Shown piece by piece: positions 1-14,634 of a stretch of 24,625 bases of DNA. Source of the stretch: Bacteroidales bacterium (GTDB lineage Bacteria; Bacteroidota; Bacteroidia; Bacteroidales; F082); NCBI GenBank assembly GCA_016281295.1, contig JAEEII010000309.1, positions 1 through 24,625 on the forward strand, read 5' to 3'. The notes under the pieces are model-generated. The model was given only the letters and a program-made list of their open reading frames with translations, ran no database searches and was not told where the DNA came from. Each line of letters opens with the position of its first letter. The stretch's first letter is position 1. The translations under genes and the position numbers were made by a program.

Positions 1-262
1 CGACGGCACCGCCAGTGGAAGGGATGAGGATGACGTTGGGGCACACCTTTAATATGGCCTCTTCGCACTCTTGGAAACGGCCACGGTCTTGGGTAGGCGT
101 GCCGTCGTCCCAGCGGACGTGCAGGTGCACGATGGCGGCACCGGCATCGACGGCCGACTTGGCCTCACGCACGATTTCCTCAACGGTATAAGGCACATTG
201 GGATTCTGTTCCTTGGTGACTTCTGCGCCGCAAATAGCAGCGGTAATAATCAGTTTATCCAT
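1..262 (-). CDS. kce: 3-keto-5-aminohexanoate cleavage enzyme (Kce), N-terminal part
   Basis: Kce (BKACE family, DUF849) condenses 3-keto-5-aminohexanoate with acetyl-CoA to give acetoacetate and 3-aminobutyryl-CoA in lysine fermentation. About 87 N-terminal residues are visible, starting at the ATG at 262-260; the rest lies beyond the left edge. The protein opens MDKLIITAAICGAEVTKEQ and has HLHVR with H46 and H48, the expected zinc-ligand positions of the family. It lies 31 bases downstream of kal on the same strand, separated by an AATTTAG repeat array, and is presumably the third gene of the operon that starts at atoD. The family also includes other beta-keto acid cleavage enzymes, but the kal neighbour makes lysine fermentation by far the best reading. 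Confidence 0.93.
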   Translation of the reverse strand, partial: MDKLIITAAICGAEVTKEQNPNVPYTVEEIVREAKSAVDAGAAIVHLHVRWDDGTPTQDRGRFQECEEAILKVCPNVILIPSTGGAV

Positions 263-268
263 GAACTA

Positions 269-300
269 TTAATTCTAAATTCTAAATTCTTAATTACTTT
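269..300 (-). repeat. AATTTAG heptamer array at the kal 3' end
   Basis: Read on the minus strand, the kal stop codon runs directly into two tandem AATTTAG units and a degenerate third. The 27 bases at 300-274 match the atoD 3' end (710-684) with one mismatch, including the last Lys codon AAG and the TAA stop. The two genes are otherwise unrelated here, so this is a repeated element and not chance AT-richness. Confidence 0.75.
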
Positions 301-680
301 CTTTGGCAGTCTTTTGGGGTCACACATGTACCTGAAGCGCGGCAAACCACGATAGGCTCATCAAGTTCATCGGCAGCCGACGGAGAGATGTCGGGACGGG
401 CGATAGCTACCTTGCGGGCTTCAAACTGCATGTGGCGTGAGGTGTTGCCTTCCTTGTCGATCCAGCCTTCAGCCTCGATATAGTCGCCAGCATAGACGGG
501 AGCCAAAAAGTCGATGTTGTCGTAGGCGCGGAACAGGCCTTCATCGCCGTCACGCATAATCAAAAGTTCGGTAGCCACATCACCAAAGAGGTGAACCATG
601 TGGGCGCCGTCAACCAAATTGCCACCATAGTGGGCATCCTTTGCGCTCATGCGCAGTCTGATCTTTGTTCTGTATTCCAT
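294..680 (-). CDS. kal: 3-aminobutyryl-CoA ammonia-lyase
   Basis: Kal removes ammonia from 3-aminobutyryl-CoA to form crotonyl-CoA in lysine fermentation to acetate and butyrate. The 128 residues match the family's normal length. The sequence fits the single hotdog-fold Kal family: [20 protein letters not shown] at the start, a central [17 protein letters not shown] segment, and [15 protein letters not shown] followed by a strand with FEARKVA. It lies between atoD (23 bases upstream) and kce (31 bases downstream), all on the minus strand and presumably one transcript from the promoter at 1401-1431. The stop codon lies inside a repeat shared with the atoD end. The assignment rests on family recognition plus the kce neighbour. 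Confidence 0.92.
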   Translation of the reverse strand: MEYRTKIRLRMSAKDAHYGGNLVDGAHMVHLFGDVATELLIMRDGDEGLFRAYDNIDFLAPVYAGDYIEAEGWIDKEGNTSRHMQFEARKVAIARPDISPSAADELDEPIVVCRASGTCVTPKDCQRK

Positions 681-683
681 ATC

Positions 684-710
684 TCTAAATTCTTAATTCT
701 TAATTACTTT
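684..710 (-). repeat. AATTNAG heptamer array at the atoD 3' end
   Basis: On the minus strand the last codon and stop of atoD (AAG TAA) continue into TTAAGAATT, AAGAATT and TAGAG. This 27-base stretch is the same as the one at the kal 3' end apart from one base. The array fills nearly the whole atoD-kal gap. Confidence 0.75.
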
Positions 711-1354
711 TCGACGTAGATTCCGTCCACGTAAATACCCGAGGCATGGACGCATTCGGGTTTGATTTCACCGACGGGGACCAGCTTCTCAGCCTCGACG
801 ACGACATAGTCAGCGGCGGTAGCCATCAGCGGGTTGAAGTTGTTGGTCGTGCCAAGGAACACCATGTTGCCGAATTCGTCAACGATATTGGCGCGCAGGA
901 AAGCGATGTCGGCCTTCAGAGGCTTCTCAAGGAGGTAGTCTTTGCCGTCCACATTCACGACCTGTTTGCCATCAGCCATGATGGTGCCCATGCCGGTGGG
1001 AGTCAACACACCACCGAGGCCTGCACCGTAGGCGCGGATACGCTCTGCAAGGGTGCCTTGGGGAACATATTCCACAATCAAAGTGCCTTCGTTCTTCTGC
1101 AAGGCGGTCTGTTTATTAGTGCCAGTATGAGAGACGATAGCCTTTTTGACTTGATGGTTAGTGACGAGTTTGCCGTGAGCCACCTCATCGTATGCTGTAT
1201 CATTAGCAATGATGGTAAGGTCTTTGACACCTTTGGCGACCAAAGCGTCAATGATTTGTACAGGGCTTCCCACGCCGAGGAAGCCACCGATCATAATAGT
1301 CATGCCGTCGTGAACTCTCTCGACAGCTTGCTCTAATGTAATCTGCTTGTTCAT
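704..1354 (-). CDS. atoD: Acetate/butyrate-acetoacetate CoA-transferase, subunit alpha
   Basis: This is the alpha subunit of a family I CoA-transferase, which moves CoA between acetoacetate and butyrate or acetate. It carries MIGGFLGVGSP near residue 22 and the oxyanion-hole region YGAGLGGVLTPTGMGT near residue 110. The length of 216 residues is usual for AtoD/ScoA. It is the first gene of the minus-strand operon and follows a good Bacteroidetes promoter. In lysine fermentation this enzyme activates the butyrate end of the pathway. The beta subunit, which carries the catalytic glutamate, is not next to it: the next gene is kal. The partner may be further along the operon, beyond the left edge. 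Confidence 0.93.
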   Translation of the reverse strand: MNKQITLEQAVERVHDGMTIMIGGFLGVGSPVQIIDALVAKGVKDLTIIANDTAYDEVAHGKLVTNHQVKKAIVSHTGTNKQTALQKNEGTLIVEYVPQGTLAERIRAYGAGLGGVLTPTGMGTIMADGKQVVNVDGKDYLLEKPLKADIAFLRANIVDEFGNMVFLGTTNNFNPLMATAADYVVVEAEKLVPVGEIKPECVHASGIYVDGIYVEK

Positions 1355-1400
1355 AATTTGTTATGTTAGAAATTTGTAAAAATTGCCGTTTTTCGGACTG

Positions 1401-1431
1401 CAAAGGTAATGTTTTTTATCGGGTAAAACAA
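1401..1431 (-). promoter_or_regulatory. Promoter of the atoD-kal-kce operon
   Basis: On the minus strand there is a -7 box TACCTTTG (1408-1401, consensus TAnnTTTG) and a -33 TTG (1431-1429) with 20 bases between them. This is the Bacteroidetes housekeeping sigma (SigABfr) arrangement. It predicts a start near 1397 and a leader of about 40 bases before atoD. Confidence 0.75.
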
Positions 1432-1466
1432 ATTATTTTTATTATATAATAGGCGGAAGCAGAAAT

Positions 1467-1495
1467 AAAAAAAAGGCGTGGTTTAACGCCACGCC
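1467..1495 (-). terminator. Rho-independent terminator after the 64-residue ORF
   Basis: On the minus strand GGCGTGG pairs with CCACGCC across a 7-base loop, followed by eight T's. It lies 25 bases after the stop of the small ORF at 1520-1714 and insulates the atoD operon from the sigma-factor transcript. Confidence 0.88.
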
Positions 1496-1519
1496 CTATT
1501 TAGGTTAGAAATAGTTTTT

Positions 1520-1714
1520 TTAGTTGTTGATTAAATCCACCGAGCCAAAGAGCCCGTTTGTCACGGATTCAAACGCCGCAGCGTAACCAAAGATGAAATT
1601 GAGCACTGATTTACCAGGTTTTTCGTTTTGCGAGGCGAAGACCTCTTTGAGTTGTGTTTTTAAAAAATCATCAAGGATTGGCTCGTTGCAATTCAGAGTA
1701 GCATTTCCTGTCAT
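1520..1714 (-). CDS. Small protein of unknown function (64 residues)
   Basis: I do not recognise this family. The protein has no signal peptide or convincing membrane segment, one cysteine, an acidic/amphipathic N-terminal half (EPILDDFLKTQLKEVF, residues about 11-26) and a more hydrophobic Gly/Ala/Phe-rich C-terminal half (VLNFIFGYAAAFESVTNGLF). It is flanked by a strong terminator 25 bases downstream and lies about 100 bases after the ECF sigma gene on the same strand, so it is either the last gene of that transcript or has its own promoter. No clear TAnnTTTG box precedes it; the nearest is TAATTTTC around 1763. Its isolation and dedicated terminator argue that it is expressed, but protein coding is not proven. 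Confidence 0.6.
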   Translation of the reverse strand: MTGNATLNCNEPILDDFLKTQLKEVFASQNEKPGKSVLNFIFGYAAAFESVTNGLFGSVDLINN

Positions 1715-1816
1715 AGGCTTTTGTTTTCATTGAACATACACCTAAAAAACGGAAAATTAGTTTGAATATTTTACGGTCGAGCGTTTTTTTTGATAATTTT
1801 CTTAATTTCAACTCAA

Positions 1817-2404
1817 TCAATAAGTTAGGCTCATCTTATGGGTTTCAGCCATCTTACGAAGATTGATCAATGCATAGCGCATCCGACCCAAAGCGGTGTT
1901 GATGCTGACATTGGTGATGTCGGCTATTTCCTTGAAGCTGAGGTCGTCATAAATCCTCATGCGCAACACTTCCTTCTGCTCCAGAGGCAGACGGTCGATC
2001 ATTTTCCTGAGATCGCTGTGCACCTGATCCACAATCATCCCTTGCTCCACCGAAGGATCCGTGATAGGCGCATTATCGAGATAATTATAATCCTCACTCG
2101 ACGACTCCACGACAGGAATACGATTCTCCTTACGGAAATGGTCAATCACCAAATTATGCGCGATACGCATGGCGAACTGGATGAATTTCCCTTCATCTTT
2201 ATAAAAGCCAGCCTTAATGGTCCGGATGATTTTCACAAAGGTATCCTGAAAGATATCATCAGTCAGCTGTTTGTCTTTCACCAATGAAAGCACATAATTA
2301 TAAATCTGATCCTGATAGCGGCTCACCAACAATTCAAAATCCGATAGACAGCCATTACGATAGCCATCCACCAGTTCTTTATCAGTTTTTCTTATTTCGG
2401 ACAT
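1817..2404 (-). CDS. ECF-family RNA polymerase sigma factor
   Basis: This is a 195-residue sigma-70 family factor of the extracytoplasmic-function type. Region 2 spans about residues 24-92 (FELLVSRYQDQIYNYVLSLV, then DDIFQDTFVKI and FAMRIAHNLVIDHFRKENR). Region 4 spans about 130-185 (LPLEQKEVLRMRIYDDLSFK, then EIADITNVSINTALGRMRYA, the helix-turn-helix that reads the -35). No FecR or other anti-sigma gene is next to it, so this is not the usual SusC/FecR-linked type; it resembles the stand-alone ECF factors conserved in Bacteroidales. A promoter at 2504-2535 gives a rather long leader of about 95 bases. It is divergent from uvrA. The regulon cannot be told from the sequence. Confidence 0.92.
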   Translation of the reverse strand: MSEIRKTDKELVDGYRNGCLSDFELLVSRYQDQIYNYVLSLVKDKQLTDDIFQDTFVKIIRTIKAGFYKDEGKFIQFAMRIAHNLVIDHFRKENRIPVVESSSEDYNYLDNAPITDPSVEQGMIVDQVHSDLRKMIDRLPLEQKEVLRMRIYDDLSFKEIADITNVSINTALGRMRYALINLRKMAETHKMSLTY

Positions 2405-2503
2405 AGGGCCCTGTTTTTTTATGGCAACTAAGTGCGTGTTAATCAGGGTATAAATCTTTCGATAGCGTCAGTTTTAGTTTTGAATATGTTGGTTATTTCG
2501 GTG

Positions 2504-2535
2504 CAAATATACGGTTTTTTTCAAAAAACAAACAA
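2504..2535 (-). promoter_or_regulatory. Promoter of the ECF sigma gene
   Basis: On the minus strand TATATTTG (2511-2504) matches TAnnTTTG, with a TTG at 2535-2533 and a spacing of 21 bases. The predicted leader before the ATG at 2404 is about 95 bases and has no obvious hairpin. Confidence 0.65.
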
Positions 2536-2634
2536 AAAACATGATTTTTTTTCGTTGGAGGGCAATAAAATGGGCTTCTTAATATTTTCATACTTATTTT
2601 GTCTTCCAACCCCTCAAATTTCCACACTTTTCCG

Positions 2635-2642
2635 TATCTTTG
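2635..2642 (+). promoter_or_regulatory. -7 element of the uvrA promoter
   Basis: TATCTTTG fits TAnnTTTG exactly. There is no TTG at the expected -33 distance. It overlaps the most upstream possible TTG start of uvrA (2640), which therefore cannot be the translation start from this promoter. It stands back to back with the sigma-factor promoter. Confidence 0.6.
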
Positions 2643-2663
2643 CCGTTTCCAATTTTTAGAGCT

Positions 2664-5474
2664 TTGAAAGACAAAGAAATATCTTATATCACCATCCGTA
2701 ATGCGAAGGTCAACAACCTGAAAAACATCAGCTTGCAAATTCCAAAGAACAAGCTGGTTGTCATCACGGGTCTTTCTGGATCAGGCAAGTCGTCGCTGGC
2801 ATTCGACACGCTTTATGCCGAAGGGCAACGTCGCTATGTGGAGAGCCTCAGTTCCTATGCACGGCAGTTTATGGGACGTCTTAACAAACCCGACGTGGAA
2901 AGCATCACGGGCCTCTCCCCTGCTATCGCTATTGAACAGAAGGTCACCTCGCACAACCCGAGATCCACCGTTGGCACCAGCACAGAGATCTATGAATTTC
3001 TCAAATTGTTGTTTGCGCGAATCGGCAAGACCTATTCCCCCATCTCGGGCACTTTGGTAAAGAAACACCAAGTGAGCGATGTGGTGGAACACATTTTTAA
3101 TCTTCCCTTAGGAAGCACTGCCTACATCCTTGCTCCCGTGTTTTTACCTCAAAATAGGACACTTGACGAGCATCTCTCCATTCTCATGCAGCAAGGTTTC
3201 TACCGCATCATGGTGGACGATGAAATCATTCGCATTGAGGATTATCTCCAACAGAAGAAAAACCGAAAGGAGCCTACGGTAAGACTACTTATCGACCGTG
3301 TTAAAGTCAACGGCCAAATACGCGAGGAACTCAGTCGCCTCTCCGATTCCGTGCAGACAGCCTTTTACGAGGGCAAGGAGACCTGTCTCGTTGTCGCCGA
3401 ACAAGATGGCAAACGCACGACATCCGAGTTCTCCTCGCGTTTTGAGGCCGACGGCATGACTTTCGAGTCGCCAAGTGTGAATTTGTTCGCCTTCAACAAC
3501 CCATACGGGGCATGTCCTACTTGTCAAGGATTTGGAAGCGTGATTGGCATCGACCCAGACCTGGTGATCCCTAACAAAGGGCTCTCCATCTATGACAACG
3601 CCGTGGCATGTTGGCGTGGCGACAAGATGAGCGAATGGAAAGATGCTTTGGTACGTGTGGCACATTTCTTCAACTTCCCCGTCCACAAGCCTTATTTTGA
3701 CCTTACCGAGAAACAAAAAGAACTGCTTTGGACTGGAAATGAATATTTTGAAGGCATCAACGATTTCTTCCAGATGGTGGAAAGCAACTCCTATAAGATA
3801 CAATACCGCGTGATGCTGTCGCGCTATCGCGGCAAGACCGTTTGCCCCGAATGTCACGGCTCCCGCCTAAAAAAAGAAGCGAGTTATGTAAAGGTGGGCG
3901 GGAAAAGCATCAGCGAACTGGTCATGATGCCTATTGAAGAGCTGAAACAGTTTTTCGACCATTTGAAACTGGAAGCCACTGACCAAAAGATAGCCTCGCG
4001 TCTATTGATCGAAATCAACAACAGGCTGGAATACATCTTGGATGTAGGTCTGGGATATCTCACCTTGAACCGACTGTCGAACACGCTCTCAGGAGGTGAG
4101 TCACAACGTATCAATCTGGCCACTTCTTTAGGAAGCAGCCTGGTGGGCTCCACCTATATTCTTGACGAGCCCAGTATTGGCCTCCATTCTCGTGACACAG
4201 ATCGACTCATCAAAGTCTTGAAACGCCTTCGCGACATCGGCAACACCGTCATTGTGGTGGAACACGATGAGAAAATCATACGCAACGCTGACCACATCAT
4301 TGACATCGGGCCTTTGGCGGGCGAGTTTGGCGGAGAGCTGATCTGTCAAGGAAGCTACGATGACATCATCCACTGCAAGAAGAGCCTCACAGGACAATAT
4401 CTGACAGGTGAAATGAGCATCCCCGTCCCGCGACACCGCAGAGCCTGGTACAACGCCATCACATTGTCAGGAGCCAGTCAGCACAACCTCAAAAACATCA
4501 ACGTGAAATTCCCTCTCAACGTGCTAACGGTAGTCACTGGCGTGAGTGGATCAGGAAAATCCACGTTGGTAAAGGACATCTTATATCCTGCAATGCGACG
4601 ACGCCTTGGAGAGACAGCAGAAAAATGCGGCAGCTTCAACGCGTTGGAAGGCAGTCTGGCACAAATACAGGTCGTAGAATTTGTGGACCAAAACCCCATT
4701 GGAAAGTCATCTCGCTCAAATCCAGCAACATACCTGAAGGCATACGACGAGATTAGACAGCTCTTCGCTGACCAAAGGCTAGCCAAGCTGAGGGGCATCA
4801 AACCCGCCTATTTCTCGTTTAACATGCCTGGCGGACGCTGCGACAACTGCGAGGGCGAAGGTGTCACCAAAATCGAGATGCAGTTCATGGCCGACATCTA
4901 TCTTCCCTGCGAAGTCTGTCATGGAACCAGATTCAAAGAAGAGGTTTTGGAGATCAAATATGACGGGAAAGACATCTCCGAAATCCTCAAGATGTCCGTC
5001 AATCAGGCCATCGAGTTCTTCAATACTTCAAGCGACAGGAACAATCCGACCGTTGTACGTATCATTAACAGGCTGAAGCCCTTGCAAGATGTTGGGTTGG
5101 GTTACCTCAAACTCGGACAGCCTTCCAGCACGCTCTCCGGCGGCGAAGCACAACGTGTCAAACTCGCCTACTTCCTCATCAAAGGCTCGGTAGAGAAACC
5201 CACGTTGTTCATTTTTGACGAGCCCACCACCGGACTGCATTTCCACGATGTACACAAGCTACTCGAATCATTCAACGCCTTGATTGACAACGGTCATTCT
5301 TTAGTGGTCATCGAGCACAACCTCGATGTCATCAAATCCGCTGATTGGATCATCGACCTTGGACCCGAAGGTGGTAAAGAGGGCGGCTATCTGGTGTTTG
5401 AGGGCACTCCTGAGGAATTAATGAAATGTGAAAAGTCCTATACCGGCCAAGCCCTTCGGTCTCCTGTCTCTTGA
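2664..5474 (+). CDS. uvrA: UvrABC excinuclease subunit A
   Basis: UvrA is the damage-recognition ATPase of nucleotide excision repair and loads UvrB on DNA. From the TTG at 2664 the protein is 936 residues, normal for UvrA. Visible are Walker [10 protein letters not shown] (from residue 36), [13 protein letters not shown], the first signature [12 protein letters not shown] with Walker [12 protein letters not shown], a second Walker [10 protein letters not shown], and a second signature [12 protein letters not shown] with [10 protein letters not shown]. Zinc-type pairs are C284/C287, C394/C397, C726/C729 and C749/C752. The CxxC found about 24 residues before GACPTC in most UvrA proteins is replaced by RFEAD (259-263). 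No in-frame ATG exists near the start. The TTG at 2640 lies inside the -7 box, so I chose 2664. The deacylase gene follows directly. Confidence 0.95.
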   Translation: MKDKEISYITIRNAKVNNLKNISLQIPKNKLVVITGLSGSGKSSLAFDTLYAEGQRRYVESLSSYARQFMGRLNKPDVESITGLSPAIAIEQKVTSHNPRSTVGTSTEIYEFLKLLFARIGKTYSPISGTLVKKHQVSDVVEHIFNLPLGSTAYILAPVFLPQNRTLDEHLSILMQQGFYRIMVDDEIIRIEDYLQQKKNRKEPTVRLLIDRVKVNGQIREELSRLSDSVQTAFYEGKETCLVVAEQDGKRTTSEFSSRFEADGMTFESPSVNLFAFNNPYGACPTCQGFGSVIGIDPDLVIPNKGLSIYDNAVACWRGDKMSEWKDALVRVAHFFNFPVHKPYFDLTEKQKELLWTGNEYFEGINDFFQMVESNSYKIQYRVMLSRYRGKTVCPECHGSRLKKEASYVKVGGKSISELVMMPIEELKQFFDHLKLEATDQKIASRLLIEINNRLEYILDVGLGYLTLNRLSNTLSGGESQRINLATSLGSSLVGSTYILDEPSIGLHSRDTDRLIKVLKRLRDIGNTVIVVEHDEKIIRNADHIIDIGPLAGEFGGELICQGSYDDIIHCKKSLTGQYLTGEMSIPVPRHRRAWYNAITLSGASQHNLKNINVKFPLNVLTVVTGVSGSGKSTLVKDILYPAMRRRLGETAEKCGSFNALEGSLAQIQVVEFVDQNPIGKSSRSNPATYLKAYDEIRQLFADQRLAKLRGIKPAYFSFNMPGGRCDNCEGEGVTKIEMQFMADIYLPCEVCHGTRFKEEVLEIKYDGKDISEILKMSVNQAIEFFNTSSDRNNPTVVRIINRLKPLQDVGLGYLKLGQPSSTLSGGEAQRVKLAYFLIKGSVEKPTLFIFDEPTTGLHFHDVHKLLESFNALIDNGHSLVVIEHNLDVIKSADWIIDLGPEGGKEGGYLVFEGTPEELMKCEKSYTGQALRSPVS

Positions 5475-5494
5475 CTTATTTAATTATAAAAAAA

Positions 5495-6016
5495 ATGAAA
5501 TCATCAGAAATAAATCACGAAATGAGCGAACGTCAACAAAAAGTTGTTGACACACTGAAAAGTCTGGGAATCGAATTCGACATTCATTTCCATCCGCCCA
5601 TTCCCACCATCGAAGAAGCCATCAATTACTGGAAAGAATTCGACTCCACCCACTGTAAAAACTTGTTTTTCAGGAACCACAAAGGCAACAAACACTATCT
5701 GGTGCTGTTCGAGTGCATGCATCAGATGGACATCCACGACCTGGAACACAGGCTGCATCAAGGCAAACTCAGCTTCGCGTCGGAAGCACGGATGGACAAA
5801 TATCTTGGACTGAAACCCGGCAGTGTCTCCCCCTTCGGACTGATCAACGACACCGAGCATCATGTGCATGTGTTTATTGACGAAAATCTGAAAAAAGCGG
5901 AACGGCTCAGTTTCCATCCAAACGACAACACCGCTACTATTGTCATTAAGAACGAGGACTTTATCAAATTCCTTAACGCAATGGGAAACAGTTACGAATT
6001 TCTCGAATTGTATTGA
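5495..6016 (+). CDS. ProXp-ala/YbaK-type aminoacyl-tRNA deacylase
   Basis: This 173-residue protein belongs to the YbaK/ProRS-INS editing superfamily and most resembles PrdX/ProXp-ala, which hydrolyses Ala mischarged on tRNA-Pro. Family features are CKNLFFRNHKGNKHYLVLF (the lysine region of the active site), KLSFASEARMDKYLGLKPGS, VSPFGLINDTEHHVHVFID and FHPNDNTATIVI near the C-terminus. I start at the ATG at 5495, after an A-rich run. A TTG at 5471 overlaps the uvrA stop and an ATG at 5522 is also possible. It lies 20 bases after uvrA and probably shares its transcript. The exact tRNA/amino-acid specificity is inferred from overall similarity. Confidence 0.88.
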   Translation: MKSSEINHEMSERQQKVVDTLKSLGIEFDIHFHPPIPTIEEAINYWKEFDSTHCKNLFFRNHKGNKHYLVLFECMHQMDIHDLEHRLHQGKLSFASEARMDKYLGLKPGSVSPFGLINDTEHHVHVFIDENLKKAERLSFHPNDNTATIVIKNEDFIKFLNAMGNSYEFLELY

Positions 6017-6042
6017 CATTATTCAAAAATTTCATAATTTTG
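6013..6042 (+). promoter_or_regulatory. Promoter of arginine deiminase
   Basis: TTG (6013-6015) and TAATTTTG (6035-6042) are separated by 19 bases, a near-ideal Bacteroidetes promoter. It overlaps the stop codon of the deacylase gene and gives a leader of about 55 bases, so arginine deiminase is its own transcription unit. Confidence 0.78.
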
Positions 6043-6100
6043 CACCGATATTTGAGGCGACCTATATGACCGCCTCCATTGTTTCATTAAAAACTTATTT

Positions 6101-7351
6101 ATGGATTCTGAACGAATCAACGTGTGTGTCAACTCGGAAATTGGTAAGTTAGAGCACGTCTTGATACATACGCCCGGGGTCGAACTTGAGAACATGTCCC
6201 CCGAAACCGCTCATAATTATCTGTTTAGCGACATTCTTAATTTGCAAGTCGCTCAAAATGAATACAAGTACTTCAAAGGAGTACTCCAAAAAGTGGCCAA
6301 AGTGCATGAAATCGGCGATCTGCTGGCAGACATCTTGCGTAACGAGACCATCAAAAACAAACTCATTGACCGGATTTGCAAAGCAGAGAACGTGACGTAT
6401 CTGACCGACTACCTAAAGGCGATGGATGCTGTGACGCTTTCACAGTTGCTCATTGAGGGTGTTCATCTGAAGGACATATCCTCCATTGACGACAATTATT
6501 TCTCGCTGCTTCCACTTCCGAACCTCTTTTTCATGAGAGACGCATCGTTCACCATGTTCGACAACCTGATGATCAGCAACATGGCCACCCAAGTTCGTGC
6601 CCGCGAGGCAATGATCCTTGAAGCCATTTACACCTATCATCCCATGCTCGAGGCCAGTGTGGTGAACCCAGCCATGAAATACAGTGCCATGGAGACCGGC
6701 ATCATGGAGGGCGGCGACATCCATATCGTTCGCGACGACATTGTGCTCAGCGGTATGAGTGCCCGAACCAACATGCACGGCATTCAGGCCTTGGTCGAGC
6801 ATCTCAAGACCAAGCCTGGTGTCAAACACCTCATCTTCCAGGAGTTACCACTGCAACCCGAGTCATTTATCCATCTCGACATGGTGTTCACCATGCTTGA
6901 CGTGGATCGTTGCATGGCCTACGAGCCTGTGATCATGAGCGGCATGTACAAGACTTTCCATATCACCATCGACGGACAGAAGGCTGTGGGCAAGGACGAG
7001 CCCAACTTGGTTGTCGCATTGAACAACCTGGGCGTTCCCGTGGAACCCATCTTCTGTGGTGGCGGAGGCGATTCATTCCATCCTGCCCGTGAGCAATGGC
7101 ACAGCGGAACCAATTTCTTCTGCTTCGCTCCCGGTAAGTTCCTCGGATATGCCCGCAACCAACACACCATTCAAGCCATCAACGACGCTGGCTTTGAAGT
7201 GGTTAAGGCTGTTGATGTGGTCAATGGCAAAGTCAACCTCAACAGCATTAAGAAATGTGTCGTCACCTTCGAGGGCAATGAACTCTCCCGTGGTGGCGGC
7301 GGCGCACGCTGCATGACAATGCCCGTGCAACGCCAAGCAGTCGATTGGTGA
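6101..7351 (+). CDS. arcA: Arginine deiminase
   Basis: The enzyme hydrolyses L-arginine to citrulline and ammonia. At 416 residues it has the usual length. Guanidino-group modifying enzyme residues are in place: FMRD (D147), EGGDIHIV (E203, D206), HLDMVFTMLD (H258) and the catalytic cysteine in ARCMTMP (C404). No ornithine carbamoyltransferase, carbamate kinase or arginine/ornithine antiporter gene is nearby, so the energy-yielding ADI pathway is not encoded as an operon here. It has its own promoter (6013-6042) and is convergent with the GH2 gene. Its 3' end runs into an AATTGAG repeat. It could supply ammonia for acid resistance or nitrogen. Confidence 0.95.
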   Translation: MDSERINVCVNSEIGKLEHVLIHTPGVELENMSPETAHNYLFSDILNLQVAQNEYKYFKGVLQKVAKVHEIGDLLADILRNETIKNKLIDRICKAENVTYLTDYLKAMDAVTLSQLLIEGVHLKDISSIDDNYFSLLPLPNLFFMRDASFTMFDNLMISNMATQVRAREAMILEAIYTYHPMLEASVVNPAMKYSAMETGIMEGGDIHIVRDDIVLSGMSARTNMHGIQALVEHLKTKPGVKHLIFQELPLQPESFIHLDMVFTMLDVDRCMAYEPVIMSGMYKTFHITIDGQKAVGKDEPNLVVALNNLGVPVEPIFCGGGGDSFHPAREQWHSGTNFFCFAPGKFLGYARNQHTIQAINDAGFEVVKAVDVVNGKVNLNSIKKCVVTFEGNELSRGGGGARCMTMPVQRQAVDW

Positions 7352-7354
7352 ATG

Positions 7355-11674
<4,320 letters not shown>

Positions 11675-11694
11675 GTTATTAAAGTCTTAAGTTG

Positions 11695-11702
11695 CAAAGG
11701 TA
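11695..11702 (-). promoter_or_regulatory. -7 element of the thioesterase-GH2 operon
   Basis: On the minus strand TACCTTTG fits TAnnTTTG, about 20 bases before the ATG at 11674. No clean TTG lies 19-21 bases upstream. With the opposite box at 11724-11731 it forms an inverted pair, TTGCAAAGGTA ... TATCTTTGCAA. Confidence 0.6.
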
Positions 11703-11723
11703 AGAAAATTCCAACTTTTTCAG

Positions 11724-11731
11724 TATCTTTG
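11724..11731 (+). promoter_or_regulatory. -7 element of the membrane protein-ligA operon
   Basis: TATCTTTG fits TAnnTTTG and stands 53 bases before the ATG at 11785. The -33 TTG is not evident. It is divergent from, and only 21 bases away from, the box of the opposite operon, so the two polymerases probably compete for the region. Confidence 0.55.
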
Positions 11732-11784
11732 CAAAAAATTACGTTTCATTTGTTTACCGCTGATAAAAGTTATATTACCGAGAT

Positions 11785-14576
<2,792 letters not shown>

Positions 14577-14634
14577 TTTGCTCATTTTCAGGGTTCAATG
14601 AGACGCAAATCCCGTGTCACATACTAAGAAGCTT

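Noticed and set aside
269..710. CRISPR-like direct repeats in the kal/atoD region
   Set aside because: Two 27-base copies lie 410 bases apart with a complete gene between them, and the units are AT-rich heptamers; there are no spacers and no cas genes.
746..1336. 196-codon open frame on the plus strand
   Set aside because: It is exactly antisense to atoD, a clear family member; the product has no recognisable features and there is no promoter for it.
2432..2738. Short open frames on both strands in the sigma-uvrA intergenic region
   Set aside because: They lie across two divergent promoters and overlap the uvrA start; their products are low-complexity Phe/Lys-rich translations.
3285..3857. 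190-codon open frame on the minus strand
   Set aside because: It is antisense to uvrA, with no domain and no promoter.
7298..7318. Arginine deiminase has RGGGGARC where Pseudomonas-type enzymes have Arg five residues before the catalytic Cys
   Set aside because: Mycoplasma-type arginine deiminases also lack that Arg before ARCM, and all other catalytic residues are present, so I do not treat it as inactivating.
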